This document shows positions 34,981-45,943 of a stretch of 64,000 bases of DNA, piece after piece (positions within the stretch are counted from its first letter, which is position 1; the number at the start of each line of letters is the position of its first letter). The position numbers were made by a program, and so were the translations under genes. Below the pieces are notes generated by a model that saw only the letters and a program-made list of their open reading frames with translations, searched no databases and was not told where the DNA came from. Origin of the DNA: Cephalopachus bancanus (Eukaryota; Chordata; Mammalia; Primates; Tarsiidae); the NCBI GenBank assembly GCA_027257055.1, contig JAPVLO010000180.1, forward strand, positions 992,001 to 1,056,000. The letters run 5' to 3'.

Positions 34981-37900
34981 AACTGAGGGATGTTCCAGAG
35001 CAATGGCTCCTAGAGGGACAGCTTCTCACCTTTGGGCCTGGGTGTAGCCCACGTGACCTTCCCAGTGCTGGATCTGAGGGACGTTCTTGACCATGGGACT
35101 AAAGGAACAGCTTTCCACCTTTGGGCCCTGCCTTGACCCACCTGACTTTACAAGTGCTGGATCTGAGGGACATCCTTGACCATGGCTCCTAGAGGGACAG
35201 CTTCCCGCCTCTGGGCATAGATGTGGCCCTCTTGACCTTACAGATGCTGGATCTGAGGGATGTTCTTGACCATATCTTCTAGAGAGACAGCTTTCCCCCT
35301 CTGGACTTGGACGTGGCCTGCCTAACCTTCCCAGTGCTGGAGCTGAAGGACGTTCTTCACCATGGCTACTGGAGGGATAATTTGTCACCTCTGGGCCTGG
35401 CCGTGGCCCAGATGACCTTCCCAGTGCTGTATCACTGGGACATTCTTAACCATGGCTTCTAGAGGGACAGATTCCCACCTCTAAGCCCGGCTGTGGTCCA
35501 CCTGGCCTTCCCAGTGCTGGATTTGAAGGATGTTCTTGACCCTGGCTTCTAGAGGGACAGCTTCCCTCCTCTGGGCCTGGCCATGGCCCACCTGACCTTC
35601 TCAGTGCAGGATCTGAGGGATGTTCTTGACCATGGCTCCTAGAAGGATAACTTTCACCTCTGGGCTTGGCCATGGCCACCTGACCTTCCCTGTGCTGGAT
35701 CTGAGGGACAGCTTCCCACCTCTGGGTCCAACTATGTCCCACCTGACCTTCCCAGTGCTGCCTCTGAGGGACGCTCTTGACCATGGCTTCTAGAGGGACA
35801 GCTTCCCACCTCTGGGCCCAGCCATTACTTTCTTGACTGCCTGACCCTACAGATGCTGGATCTGAGGGACATTCTTGACCATGGATTCTAGAGGGACTGC
35901 TTCCCACTACTGTGCTCGGCAGTGTCCCGCCTCGCCTTACAGATGCTGGCTCTTAGGGATGTTATTGACCGTGTCTTTTAGAAGGTGGATTCCCACTTCT
36001 GGGCCCAGCATGTCCCAACTGACCGTCCCAGTGCTGGGTCTGAGGTAACATTCTTTTTTTTTTTTTTGAGTTGGAGTCTCACTCTGTCGCCCAGACTGGA
36101 GTACAGTGGCCACTCCTGGCCACTGCAGCCTCGACCCACTGGGCTCCGGTGGTCCTTCCGCCTCAGCCTTCCAACTTGCCAGAATTACAGGCACTCGCTA
36201 CCATGCCTGGCTGATTTTTTTGATTTATTGTAGAGATGAGGTCTCACCAAGTTGCCTAGGCGGGTCCCGAACGAGGTAACGTTCTTGACTGCGGCTTCTA
36301 AAGGGACGGCTTCCCTGCTCTGGGCATGGCCGTGGCACACTTGACATTCCCAGTGTTGGATCTCAGGGAAGTTCTTGACCATGTCTTCTAGAGGGATGGC
36401 TTCCCACCTCTGTGCCCAGCCATGGCCCATCTGACCTTCCCACTGCTGGATCTGAGGAATGTTCTTGACCACGGCTTCTATGGGGACAGCTTCCCACCTC
36501 TGAGCCCGACGTGGCCCACCTGACCTTACCAGTGCTGGACCTGAGGGACATTCTTGACCATGGCTTCTAGAGAGATGGCTTCCCACCTTGGGCCTGACCG
36601 TGGCCCACCTGACCTTACCAGTGCTTGATTTCAGGGACATTTTTGACCATGGGTTCTAGAAGGACAGAACCATGGCCCACCTGACCATACCAGTGCTGGA
36701 TCCAATGGATGTTCTTGACAATGACTTCCAAAGAAATGGCTTCCCACCTCTGGGCCTAGCCATGGCCCGCCTAACCTTCTCATTGCTGGATCTGGGGAAC
36801 ATCCTTGACTATGGCTTCTAGGGTGACAGCTTCCCTCCTCTGGGCATAGCCGTGGCCTGCGTGACCTTACCGATGCCGGATCTGAGGGTCATTCTTGACC
36901 ATGGCTTCTAAGGGGACAGCGTTCCACCTCTCAGTGCAGCCGTGGATGACTGACTCACGAGTGCTGAATCCATGTGACATTTTTGACCATGGCTTCTAGG
37001 GGGACAGTTTCCTACCTCTAAGATCATCCATGGTCCACCTGCCCTTCCCAGTGCTGGATCTGAGGGATGTTCTTGACCATGGCTTCTAGAGGGACACCTT
37101 CCCACCTCTGTGCTCAGCCGTGGCCCGCTTGACCTTTCAGATGCTGGATCCAAGGGTCATTCCTGACCATGACTTCTAGAGAGAGAGTTTCCCCTCTCCA
37201 GATCTTGCCACGGCCTGCCTGATCTTCCCAGTTCTGGATCTTGGGGACTTTCTTGACCATGGCTTCAGAGAGACAGCTTCCCACTTCTGGGTCTGGTCAT
37301 CACCCGACTGACCTTACCAGTTCTGGATATGAGGTACTTTCTTGATCACAGCTCCTGGAGGAATGACTTCTCGCCTCTGGACTCAGCGTGACCTGCCTGA
37401 CCTTCCCAGTGCTGGCTTGGAGGGACGTTCTTGACCACGGCCTCTATAGGGACAACTTCCCACCTCTAGACAATTCGTGGCCCACGTGACCTTACCAGTT
37501 CTAGATCTGAGGGAAGTGCTTGATCATGGTTTCTAGAATGTCAGCTTTCCAACTCTGAACCTGGCCTTGGCCCACCTGACCCTCTCAGGGCTGGATCTGA
37601 GGGACGTTCTTGACCATGGCTTCTAGAGGGATAGCTTCCTGCCTCTCGGTCTCACCATGTCTTACCCAACTTTCCTAGTGCTGCTTCCGAGGGATATTCT
37701 TGACCATGACTTCTAGATGGATAGCTTCCCATCTCTATGCCTGGCCTTGGCCCACCTGACCTTCTCAGTGCTGAATCTGAGGGATGTTTTGACCGTGTTT
37801 CCTAGAGGGACAGCGTCCCATTTCTGGGCCTAGCTGTTGCCTATCTGACCATCCCAGTGCTGGATCTCAGGGATGTTACTTACCATGGCCTCTGGAGGGA

Positions 37901-38297
37901 CAGCTTCCCACTTCTGGGCCCAACTGTGGTCTACCTGACATTCCCAGTGCTGGATCCAGGGGTTGTTCTTGAGTATGGCCTCTAGAAGGACAGCTTCCCA
38001 CCTCTGGCTCCAACCATGGCCCACCTGACCTTCTCAGTGTTGGATCTGAGGTACGTGCTTGACCATGGCTTCTGGAGGGACAGCTTTCCACCTTGGTCTG
38101 TCTGTGGCCCACCTGACCTTCCCAGTGCTCTATATGAGGGATGTTCCTGACCATGGCTTCTAGAGGGACAGCTTCCCACCTCTTTGCCTGGCTGTGGCCC
38201 ACCTGACCTTGCCAGTGCTGTATCTGAGGGACATTCCGGAGCCATGGCTTCTAGAAGGATAGCTTCCTGGTGTGGCCTCGTGACCTTAGCAGTTCTT
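34981..38297 (-). repeat. 90-bp satellite, about 34 units
   Basis: Direct tandem array. Landmarks 'cttgaccatggcttctagag', 'ggacagcttcccacctctgg' and 'cccagtgctggatctgaggg' recur in each unit. The 'ccatgg' landmark falls at 35,091, 35,180, 35,270, 35,360, 35,450, 35,540 and 35,630, so the period is 89-90 bp. A few units are shortened, for example one of about 61 bp near 35,690-35,750. An Alu interrupts the array at 36,055-36,272. The minus strand shows 30-residue periodic frames rich in SRSHGQE, PSDPALGRSGG and PEVGSCPS, up to about 150 codons before a stop. Strand is given for that frame only. I do not recognise the unit as a named human satellite. Confidence 0.95.
36055..36272 (-). mobile_element. 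5'-truncated Alu inserted in the 90-bp satellite
   Basis: Antisense Alu: poly-T, 'gagttggagtctcactctgt', right arm, linker 'tttattgtagagatgaggtc', then truncation in the left arm at 'gcgggtcccgaac'. Flanked by gaggtaacattctt (36,042-36,055) and gaggtaacgttctt (36,273-36,286), both part of the satellite unit. This gives a clear target-site duplication with one mismatch. Confidence 0.95.
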
Positions 38298-41200
38298 GGC
38301 TGTAGACATGGGAGGAGTTTTATCTGCTTCTGCACGGACATGACGTTGAAAGGATATGCTCATGTCGAGTGAGAGTAGCCACAGAGGAGCAGCCCTGCCT
38401 CGGCGATGGATTGCTTGGCACCCTTGTAAATGTCAACCTTTGGGACAGCAGCTGGGGCTCAGGGCAGCCTCTCGGTGGCTTCCCAAAGGACGATGTCTCA
38501 GGGTTCCAGGTGTGTCACGGCTGCCAGGAAAAGGGCCGTGGTTGGTCCCCCAGTGCTGATCTGTGGATACCTAGGAGCAGTGTGGTTCTGTCCTGGTGAC
38601 ATCCATTCCTCATCTAAAGCATCCTTGTTTTGCCTTCATTGGTGAAGATGAAATTTGAGGTCACAGTCTCACTCTGCATGGCCTAGAGTGACCGGCGGCA
38701 TTAGGTGAACTGCCAGCAAATTTGGAGGCTTTTCCTCTCCTGGACTTTGTCTCTTCTTCCAGCCACCCTGGCTCCCAGTCCCTGCCTGTGTCTCCCGAGC
38801 CAGTGCCTGGGACTCTGCCGGACTCCCCAGTCCTGGGGAACTGGAGAGGCCACAGGCGATGTGGGGGGGAGACGTGGCCTCCCTCTCCCACTCAGCACCC
38901 TGCAGAGCCATGTTCCCCACAAAGCACCAGACATCCCCTCCCCCAGGACCACAGGTCGAAGAACGCCTACCCTATGCTGCCAGTACAGGCTTGGTAGTGG
39001 CCCCCTTCCTCAGCCCAGGGGACAGCGGTTGGGCCTGATTTTTTCCACATGACAAGAGACACTGGCCTCTATCACAGCGGGTAGATTCTCACCATCTGCC
39101 ACCCAGCCACCCCCTGCACCACTGGCACATTCCAGGGAATGTTATTGGCAGTAAGCATGCCACCTGCTTGAGCTGACTTAGATAGGAAAGGACTGATGCC
39201 TGGACATTGGGTCACTCCCCAGTTCTGGTGGGCCAAGGGCTTGAGCATGGGTGACAATAGCTGGGGGAGGCCACCTGCTCACAGGACCTAGCAGCTGCTA
39301 TCCGCTGCCCTACCCAGCCATCACTGGAGATCGGCCCCTTCCCTGCTGCTTCATGGGCCCGATGCCTGCACACCTGCCGTCCGATACCTGTGCCCACTTG
39401 CCATGCCCCAGCTGCTTGGAGAAGGAGGGTTGCATGCAGACCCCAGCTTCAGAAGAGCCTGGCATGAAGCCCTGTGTCAGGAAGGCCCACACATGGGCAG
39501 GGGCCCCACAGGCCAGACAAGTGCCATCTTTTCCTGGGGCTGCTGCCCGAGCGTCAACGGAGAAGGTAAGTTCTTGACAGCGGCGACTTGTGTCAGGTGT
39601 CCACACACCTGCGCCCACACCTGGAATGGTGCCTGACCATGGGAAATGGTTGTGGAATAGGTTAAATAGTGCCAGCATCTAGCAGCTTCTAGAAATGGCC
39701 AAGTCTCAATGAATCACAGCAAGAGGCCAAGCATGGCGGTGCCTGTAGTCCCAACTGCTTGGGAGACTGAGGCAAGAGAACCCCTTCAGCCAGGTCAAGG
39801 CTGCAATGCACTATGATTATACCACCGCACTCTAACCTGGGCAACAGAACAAAACCCTGTCTCTAAAAGCTAAAAACCACGGACACTGTCATCTCATACA
39901 TCTGGAAGGCCCGGCGAGGGCCGGTGCATTGCTCAGCACCATCTTGGAAACCCAAGATCACCCGTCTGCACCTTGACACCTGCCGGCAGCTCCCTCATAG
40001 TTGCAAAGGCTGCCACAGTTCCTGCAGTCTCATGAAGGCATGATGGCATGTGGGCATGGAGTGGGCTCTTCTCCCAGCAGCCCCTCACGGTTCCATGCCC
40101 AGGCCCACACCCCGTGTCAGTTCCTAAATCCTCACTGATGGGACAGATGCCAGGACAGCAGTTGGGCTCCTTCTGAGGGAGGCAGGCTGGGTGGGGACAA
40201 GCTTTCATGGAAGCCCAGCCCCTTCTAGAATGCCCAGTCCCAGTCCTCGAGCCCCACCAGGCTGCCTGGAACCAGGCACGCTGGCTATGTCTGCCTGTGG
40301 ACGGCCAGGAGGTAGGAGGGCAGACATGCACAGCCAGGAGCGGCCGGCCAAGGGGCTTCACCCACGGGCCACGTAGCAGAAAGTAGGGTCAGCCGAGCCT
40401 CAAACTGGGCTCACCTGTCCACCCGGCACCGCCCAGCCTGGAGGCCCCAGAACCTTCTGGGGATAACATGGAACCCCTTCCAGGTGTGTGGGACATGCAA
40501 CCACCCTGGCCACCCTCCCGACATCACACGCCCTTCTCCACACACTGGGGCCGCCCTGACAAAGTCCAGGACAAATTCCCTTGCAGCCAGAGACTGGAAT
40601 CCAGGCCTCACATCACCGGCTGACTCCCCCCAAGGCCGCCCCTTCCTCTGACGGCTTCCCCCACGTCCTCTCATAGTGCCCCTACGTGTGTCTGTCCCAT
40701 CTCCCAAGGTCACCAGTCACACTGAGGAGTCACCCCGGGCCCACGCGGTCCCTCGTGGCCTCTCCAAAGCCCTCTGTCCAGCCCAGCCCTGTCCTGAGGC
40801 CACAGGGGTCAGAGCATAAACTCAGGAACGTGGGGCCACAGCTCAGCCCACGGCCAGATCCTCCACACCCTTACATGTAACCACCTCCTGCCACCTCATC
40901 AAGTGCCCCACCCCCACACTTGCCTAGGGAGGACCCCACATGGCGGTGGTTTCCCTTCACTGGCCCCTGCTCCAGCTGCTGCCAGCCTGACTCCGAGGCG
41001 TCCACCCAGAGCCCACGCCAGGTGGCTACCCCATGACTGACTTTGTCCCCCCGCCTGCAGGGATGGAGCCTCTCGGGTGAGGCCCAAGCCCGTCAGCCCC
41101 TCGGGGCCCTTGTGCACCACACACCTCCCGGGAGGTCTCACCACAGCACCCCAAGTAGCTCGCGGCCAGGGACACTAGTCAGGCCACACCTGGGGAAGAA

Positions 41201-42255
41201 CCCAACCATGGGACAGGGGCGGGGACACAAGAAGTCAAGAAGAGGCAGGGCTGGAGCAAGAGCTTCTCAGGACGCAGTGCCCTGGAACGTGGGTTTGGGG
41301 CCATGGGGGAGGGGTGCAGTCAGAGGAGGGCCCTGGAGACCCCCTTGCGGGAGCCCCACGAGCAGAGGAGAAGGCCATACCTGAGGGTAGGGCAGCAGGT
41401 GATCCTCGTGAGACCAGGTAACCCATGTGGCGGGAGTGGAGGGCGGTGGATGTGCGCCCCAAGTGCGGCCACGTTGACCCGGCCCTGGGCAAGGCAGGCA
41501 AGGCCGACATACTCGCGCTCAACATGTGGCGGGCAGTGTTGTGTGCCATGGACAGGGCACACGGAACGTCCCGCCTGTGCTGTCTGGGCCCTGGCAGGAC
41601 CCTGGGGCTAGGCTGGAATGACCCATGGTGTCCACCCTCCTGTGGTTTGGCGCTGACGGTGACCAGGATCTCAGGGCTGCCCCCGGAGGCCGCATGGCCA
41701 GGACTCCTCTCCGCATGGCCTCCAGCCCACGTCCCAGCACACACAGCTCAGGCGATGTCACCACTTCACTCTGGAGACCTGAACGTGGGCATTGGTGTCA
41801 CAGAGAGAGTCAGGAGCATGCACCCTGGGGACAGATCCCCACGGCATGGATGGCTGGGACCCACCCCGCGCCTCAGGTTCCCCGTCTCCACAGTGGATGG
41901 AGTAACTGGCCTCCATACAAGCCTCCCCGGAGGCGACTCGCGAAGCAGGGTACGATGCAGTCACATGGGTGCAGGCACGTGGACGCATGTGTGTTGGTGC
42001 AAGAAATGCCTAGCGGGAGGAGAGGGGCAGCTGCGTGCCAGGCCAACTGTCCCTGTGCCTCAGGGTCCAGAGGGGGAAGGCTGGGGTGGGACCCCATCAG
42101 GAGAAAGGGCCAGGCCTGGCCAGTTCTGATTAGGGTGATGGCCTCTGACAGGGTCTCGACTCCACCATTCAGATGAGCCTTCAGCAGCCTTTATTCTGCC
42201 ATCTTTAAGAAGGGGAGTGTGGCACAAGGGGACACAGACAAAGCCACTCAAGAGC
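38298..42255. other. GC-rich intergenic stretch, mostly unassigned
   Basis: Contains an Alu monomer at 39.7 kb and a MIR-like scrap near 41,870-41,910 ('cctcaggttccccgtctcca'). Overlapping open frames on both strands have no recognisable domain. Confidence 0.5.
39725..39878 (+). repeat. Alu right-monomer-like SINE
   Basis: 'ggccaagcatggcggtgcct' is followed by 'gtagtcccaactgcttggga', 'gtcaaggctgcaatgca' and 'taacctgggcaacagaacaa', with a short A-rich end. Diverged and lacks most of the left arm. Confidence 0.7.
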
Positions 42256-42259
42256 TGTG

Positions 42260-43537
42260 AGCAGTGTGCACATGTGCATGCACGTGTGCACAAGTGTGTG
42301 TGCATGAGTGTGCAAGTGTGTGCACATGTGTGTGCATGGATGTTTGAGGATATGCATGTGTGCCTGTGCATGTGTTTATGGGTGTGCATGTGTGTGCAAG
42401 TGTGGGAGGTGTTTGTGCAAGTGTGTGTGAGTGCGTGTGCATAGGTGTGCATGGGTGTTTGTGTGAATGCGTGTATGTGTTTCTGAGTGTATATGTGCAT
42501 GAGTGTACATGGGTACTTGTACCTGTCTGCCTCTGTGCATGTGCAAGTGTGCATGTGTATGGATGGGCAAGGGTGTTTGCATGAGTGTGTGCATGTGTGC
42601 CTGTGTATGTGTGTATAGGTGTGTGTGCATGGATGTGTATGTGCATGTGTGCCTGTGCATGTGTGTATGGGCGTGCATGGGTGTTTTTGCACGTATGTGC
42701 ATGTGTGCCTGTGCATGTGTGTGCAAGTGTGTGTGTGACTGTTCGTGTGCAGGTGTATGCATGGGTATGTGTGCATGTATGCCTGTGTATGTGCATGTGT
42801 GGGTGTGCCTGGATGTTTGTGTGTTCATGTGTATGTGAAAGTGTGTATATGTGTGCCTGTGCGTGCAAGTGTATGTGTGCATTGGTGTTTTACAAGTGGA
42901 TGTGCTTGTGCAGGTGTATGTGCCTGTGCACATGTGTGCACATGTGGGTGTGTGGAGGTGTGCACGGGCATTTGTGAGTGTGTGCGTGTGTTTGTGAAAG
43001 TATGTATGGGTGTGCATGGGTGTTTGTGCGAGTGTGTTCATGTGTGCCTGTGTATGTGTATGTGTGTTCATGGGTGTGCATGGGTGTTTTAGCGAGTGTG
43101 TGCATGTTTGTGCAAGTGGGGGCGTGTTTGCATGAGTGTGTGCATATGTCTGTGCAGGTGTGCCTGTGTATGTGTGTGCAAGCATATGCGTGGGTGTGCA
43201 TGGGCGTTTTCTGAGTGTGGGCTTATGTTCTAGTACATGTGTTTGCAAGTGTGCGCATGCATGAATTTGCATGGGTGTTTGTGCATGTGTACGTGTGTTC
43301 ATGCAAGTGTGTATATGTGTGTCTGTGCCTGTGTGTGCAAGTGTGTGTATGCATAGGTGTTTGTGCACATATGTGCGCATGTGTTTGTGCAGGTGTGTGC
43401 ATGTGTGCCTGTGCGTGCAAGTGTGTGCACGCACGGGTGTGCATAATTGTGTGCAGGTGTTTGTGCAGGTGTGTATTTGCCTGCATGTCTGTGCCCCTGC
43501 ATGTTTGTGCAAGTGCATGTGTGCTGTGTGTGTGTGA
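42260..43537 (+). repeat. TG-rich minisatellite array, 1.28 kb
   Basis: Dominated by tgtgcatg, tgtgtgcaag and gggtgtttg modules with variable spacing, e.g. 'gtgcatgtgtgcctgtgcat'. The long frames (for example 380 residues on the minus strand, His/Thr/Cys-rich) are simple reflections of the repeat. Confidence 0.95.
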
Positions 43538-45221
43538 TCGTCAAGGCCACCACACAGTCCATGGCCAGCAGCACATCAGCTCTGTGGGGTGCCCTGGGGT
43601 TGAGCAGTGCACAACCCCTGCAGCAGCATGTGGCAGTCCGGTGTCGCATGTGGGCTGTGCACACGAGCCTCCCTCCTGCTGTGGGGCCTCCCTGGGCACC
43701 CCAGTCTCTGCGCACTGCCTGAGCTGAGCTGGGCTCACCACCTGCAGGCAGCCCTGTGCCTCGAACACTGGCTACTGGACCACCGAGCCTTCCTGGAGGT
43801 CTCAGGCTGCCCTCCGTCCCACACGCGGTTGCTCCTGAGCTCCATGGGGGGGCAGTGCCCAGCCTGGCATGTGTCCCCGTAGAGCCACAGGACCAGGGGA
43901 GAGGGTGGCATGACCTTGGCTCCGAGACCTCGGCAGGCCCCACCCCATACCTGAGTCATGGAATTCTCCAGAAGCCGCTGGGCGGCGGCCTGCAGTTGGC
44001 AGAGGTGAGGTCACAGCCATATCCACCAGGCCACTATGGCAGGGCAGGGCGTGTCCCTGCTGGGCGTGGCAGCTGAGCTCACCAGCTGTGACCTAAGGCC
44101 AGGCCATCCTGTCAGCATGTGGCATTTCCTGGGGGACACTGTGGCCCTGCTGACTCTTGTCCCCTGTCCCGCCCCTCACAGGAGCCTGGGGTGGGCTCTG
44201 GGGGACACGGAGGGCGAGAGGGAACCTGGGCCTGTGTGGCAGGCAGGGACATAAGCTGTCTCTGTGCCTGGGGGGCGGCCGACGGGCAGTCGGCCCTGGG
44301 CCTGGCATGGTGGTCTCCAGTATTCAAAAGTTCGAGCGTCTGCTTGTGGCTGCAGGGTTCCATCCAGGGTCACAAACGTGAGCTGGAAGCACCCTCTAGC
44401 AGTCAGGCCCTCACAGCTGGGGCTCCCGCAAGGGCTCCGGGATGCCCCGCCACCCCATCTCCCCACAAGGCAGCCTCGCCTTGGCTAGTGGCACATAACC
44501 CGCCTCTCCACCAGCCCCAGGGCGGAGATGGGCAGCTGTAGTGTAAGGGGAAACTGAGGTCTCAGGGCAGCGGGGCCCGCCCAACTCCTCCATGACGAGC
44601 ACCACCTCTTGCTTCAGCCACCTCTGTCTCGAGGGGCAGGACCAGCTCCAGGTGCCCAGGAAGAGGGGCAGAAGATGCCAGAGCTGGATGGGGGAGGCCT
44701 GGACACAGCAGGATGGCCACGTCCTCTTGACGGTGGGTGCTTGTGGGTGGGGGGCAGTGGAGCCACCCTGAGTGAGCTGGCAGGGCCTATGAACCCAGGG
44801 CTGTTGGGGCAACCAGGCCCGTGGGGTCGTGCGGTTGGCGGCCCCCCTGCCTGCCCCCCCAGCCGTGCGAGCTCCGCCACTCCCTAACCCCCAGGTGGGT
44901 GAAGTCTCCACTGTGGTTTCCCCACAACACCTGTGGGGGTAAGGAGGCCCAGGCCTTCCACTCCGAGACCCTCCAGCCCCAGGGCAGCACCTGCCCCTCC
45001 CTCCTGGCCTGTTTCCTGCTCATGTAGCTGGCCCTGAGGTCACGGCTGAGAGGTCGTGAGGTTCCTCGGGAAGCCACACCACATACCCTCAGCTTTGGGA
45101 CCTCATTAGGGTGGCGCCACCAGGAAAGGGGCCTGCCCGCTGGGCAAAGGAGAACTGGGTCCCGCACTGAGGACCCGGCCTGGCCTCCAGCCCCTCTGCC
45201 TCATTCTCCATCCTTCCCCAC
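43538..45221. other. GC-rich spacer between TG and CA arrays
   Basis: Unique GC-rich sequence. A MIR-like antisense scrap lies near 44,548-44,575 ('ggggaaactgaggtctcagg'). Frames on both strands overlap without domains. Confidence 0.5.
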
Positions 45222-45943
45222 CCCAACACACACCCGTGCACCCACGCCCACACCCCCACACGTGCGTTTGCAGATACACACAGATACACATACACATGTG
45301 CATGGATGTGCACACTCCCACACATGTATGCACATGTGTACATGGACACACGCATACCCACCCACATGCATATGTGCACAAGGATACACACGTGCGCACA
45401 CCCACACACATGTTCATGCACATGCACACAGACACACGCACACACCATCACACATGTGCATGCACATGGACACAGACCTGCATGTGTATGGGCACATGCG
45501 CATGGATACACACTTGTGCTTGTACAGATACAGGCATATGCACATGGATATACATGTGTACATGTGTTCACGTGTTCACATCTACACAATGCACATACAG
45601 AGGCATGTGCACATGGGTACACACATGCATTCATACGTGCATGTGGGTGCACATGTGTACATGTGCGCACGTGTGTGAACACACGGGCCACACATGCACG
45701 TGGATGCACACATGCACGGGTATGTACAAGCGGATACACACATATACATGCACGTACATACAGGTACATGCAAGTATGCGCACATGCTCATGGATACACA
45801 TGTGCATGCATTAACACATGTGCAGGTACATAGGCATGGGTACAGGCAATGTAGTCATGCACATAGATATGTGTGGGTGCACCAATCTGCACATGCACAC
45901 ACACCTGCACACATGTAGGCATATACACATGGATACACACACG
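45222..45943 (+). repeat. CA-rich minisatellite array, 0.72 kb
   Basis: Modules of cacatgcacaca, ggatacacac and gtacatgtg, e.g. 'cacatggatacacacgtgcg'-like units. Composition is complementary to the array at 42.3-43.5 kb, so the two lie in opposite sense about 1.7 kb apart. Frames through it are not genes. Confidence 0.95.

Noticed and set aside
34981..38297. CRISPR array or prokaryotic repeat locus
   Set aside because: Units are contiguous head-to-tail without unique spacers, and the window is clearly mammalian.
42376..43518. 380-codon minus-strand His/Thr/Cys-rich frame
   Set aside because: It is the reading of a TG/CA minisatellite; the same happens at 45.2-45.9 and 61.5-62.4 kb.
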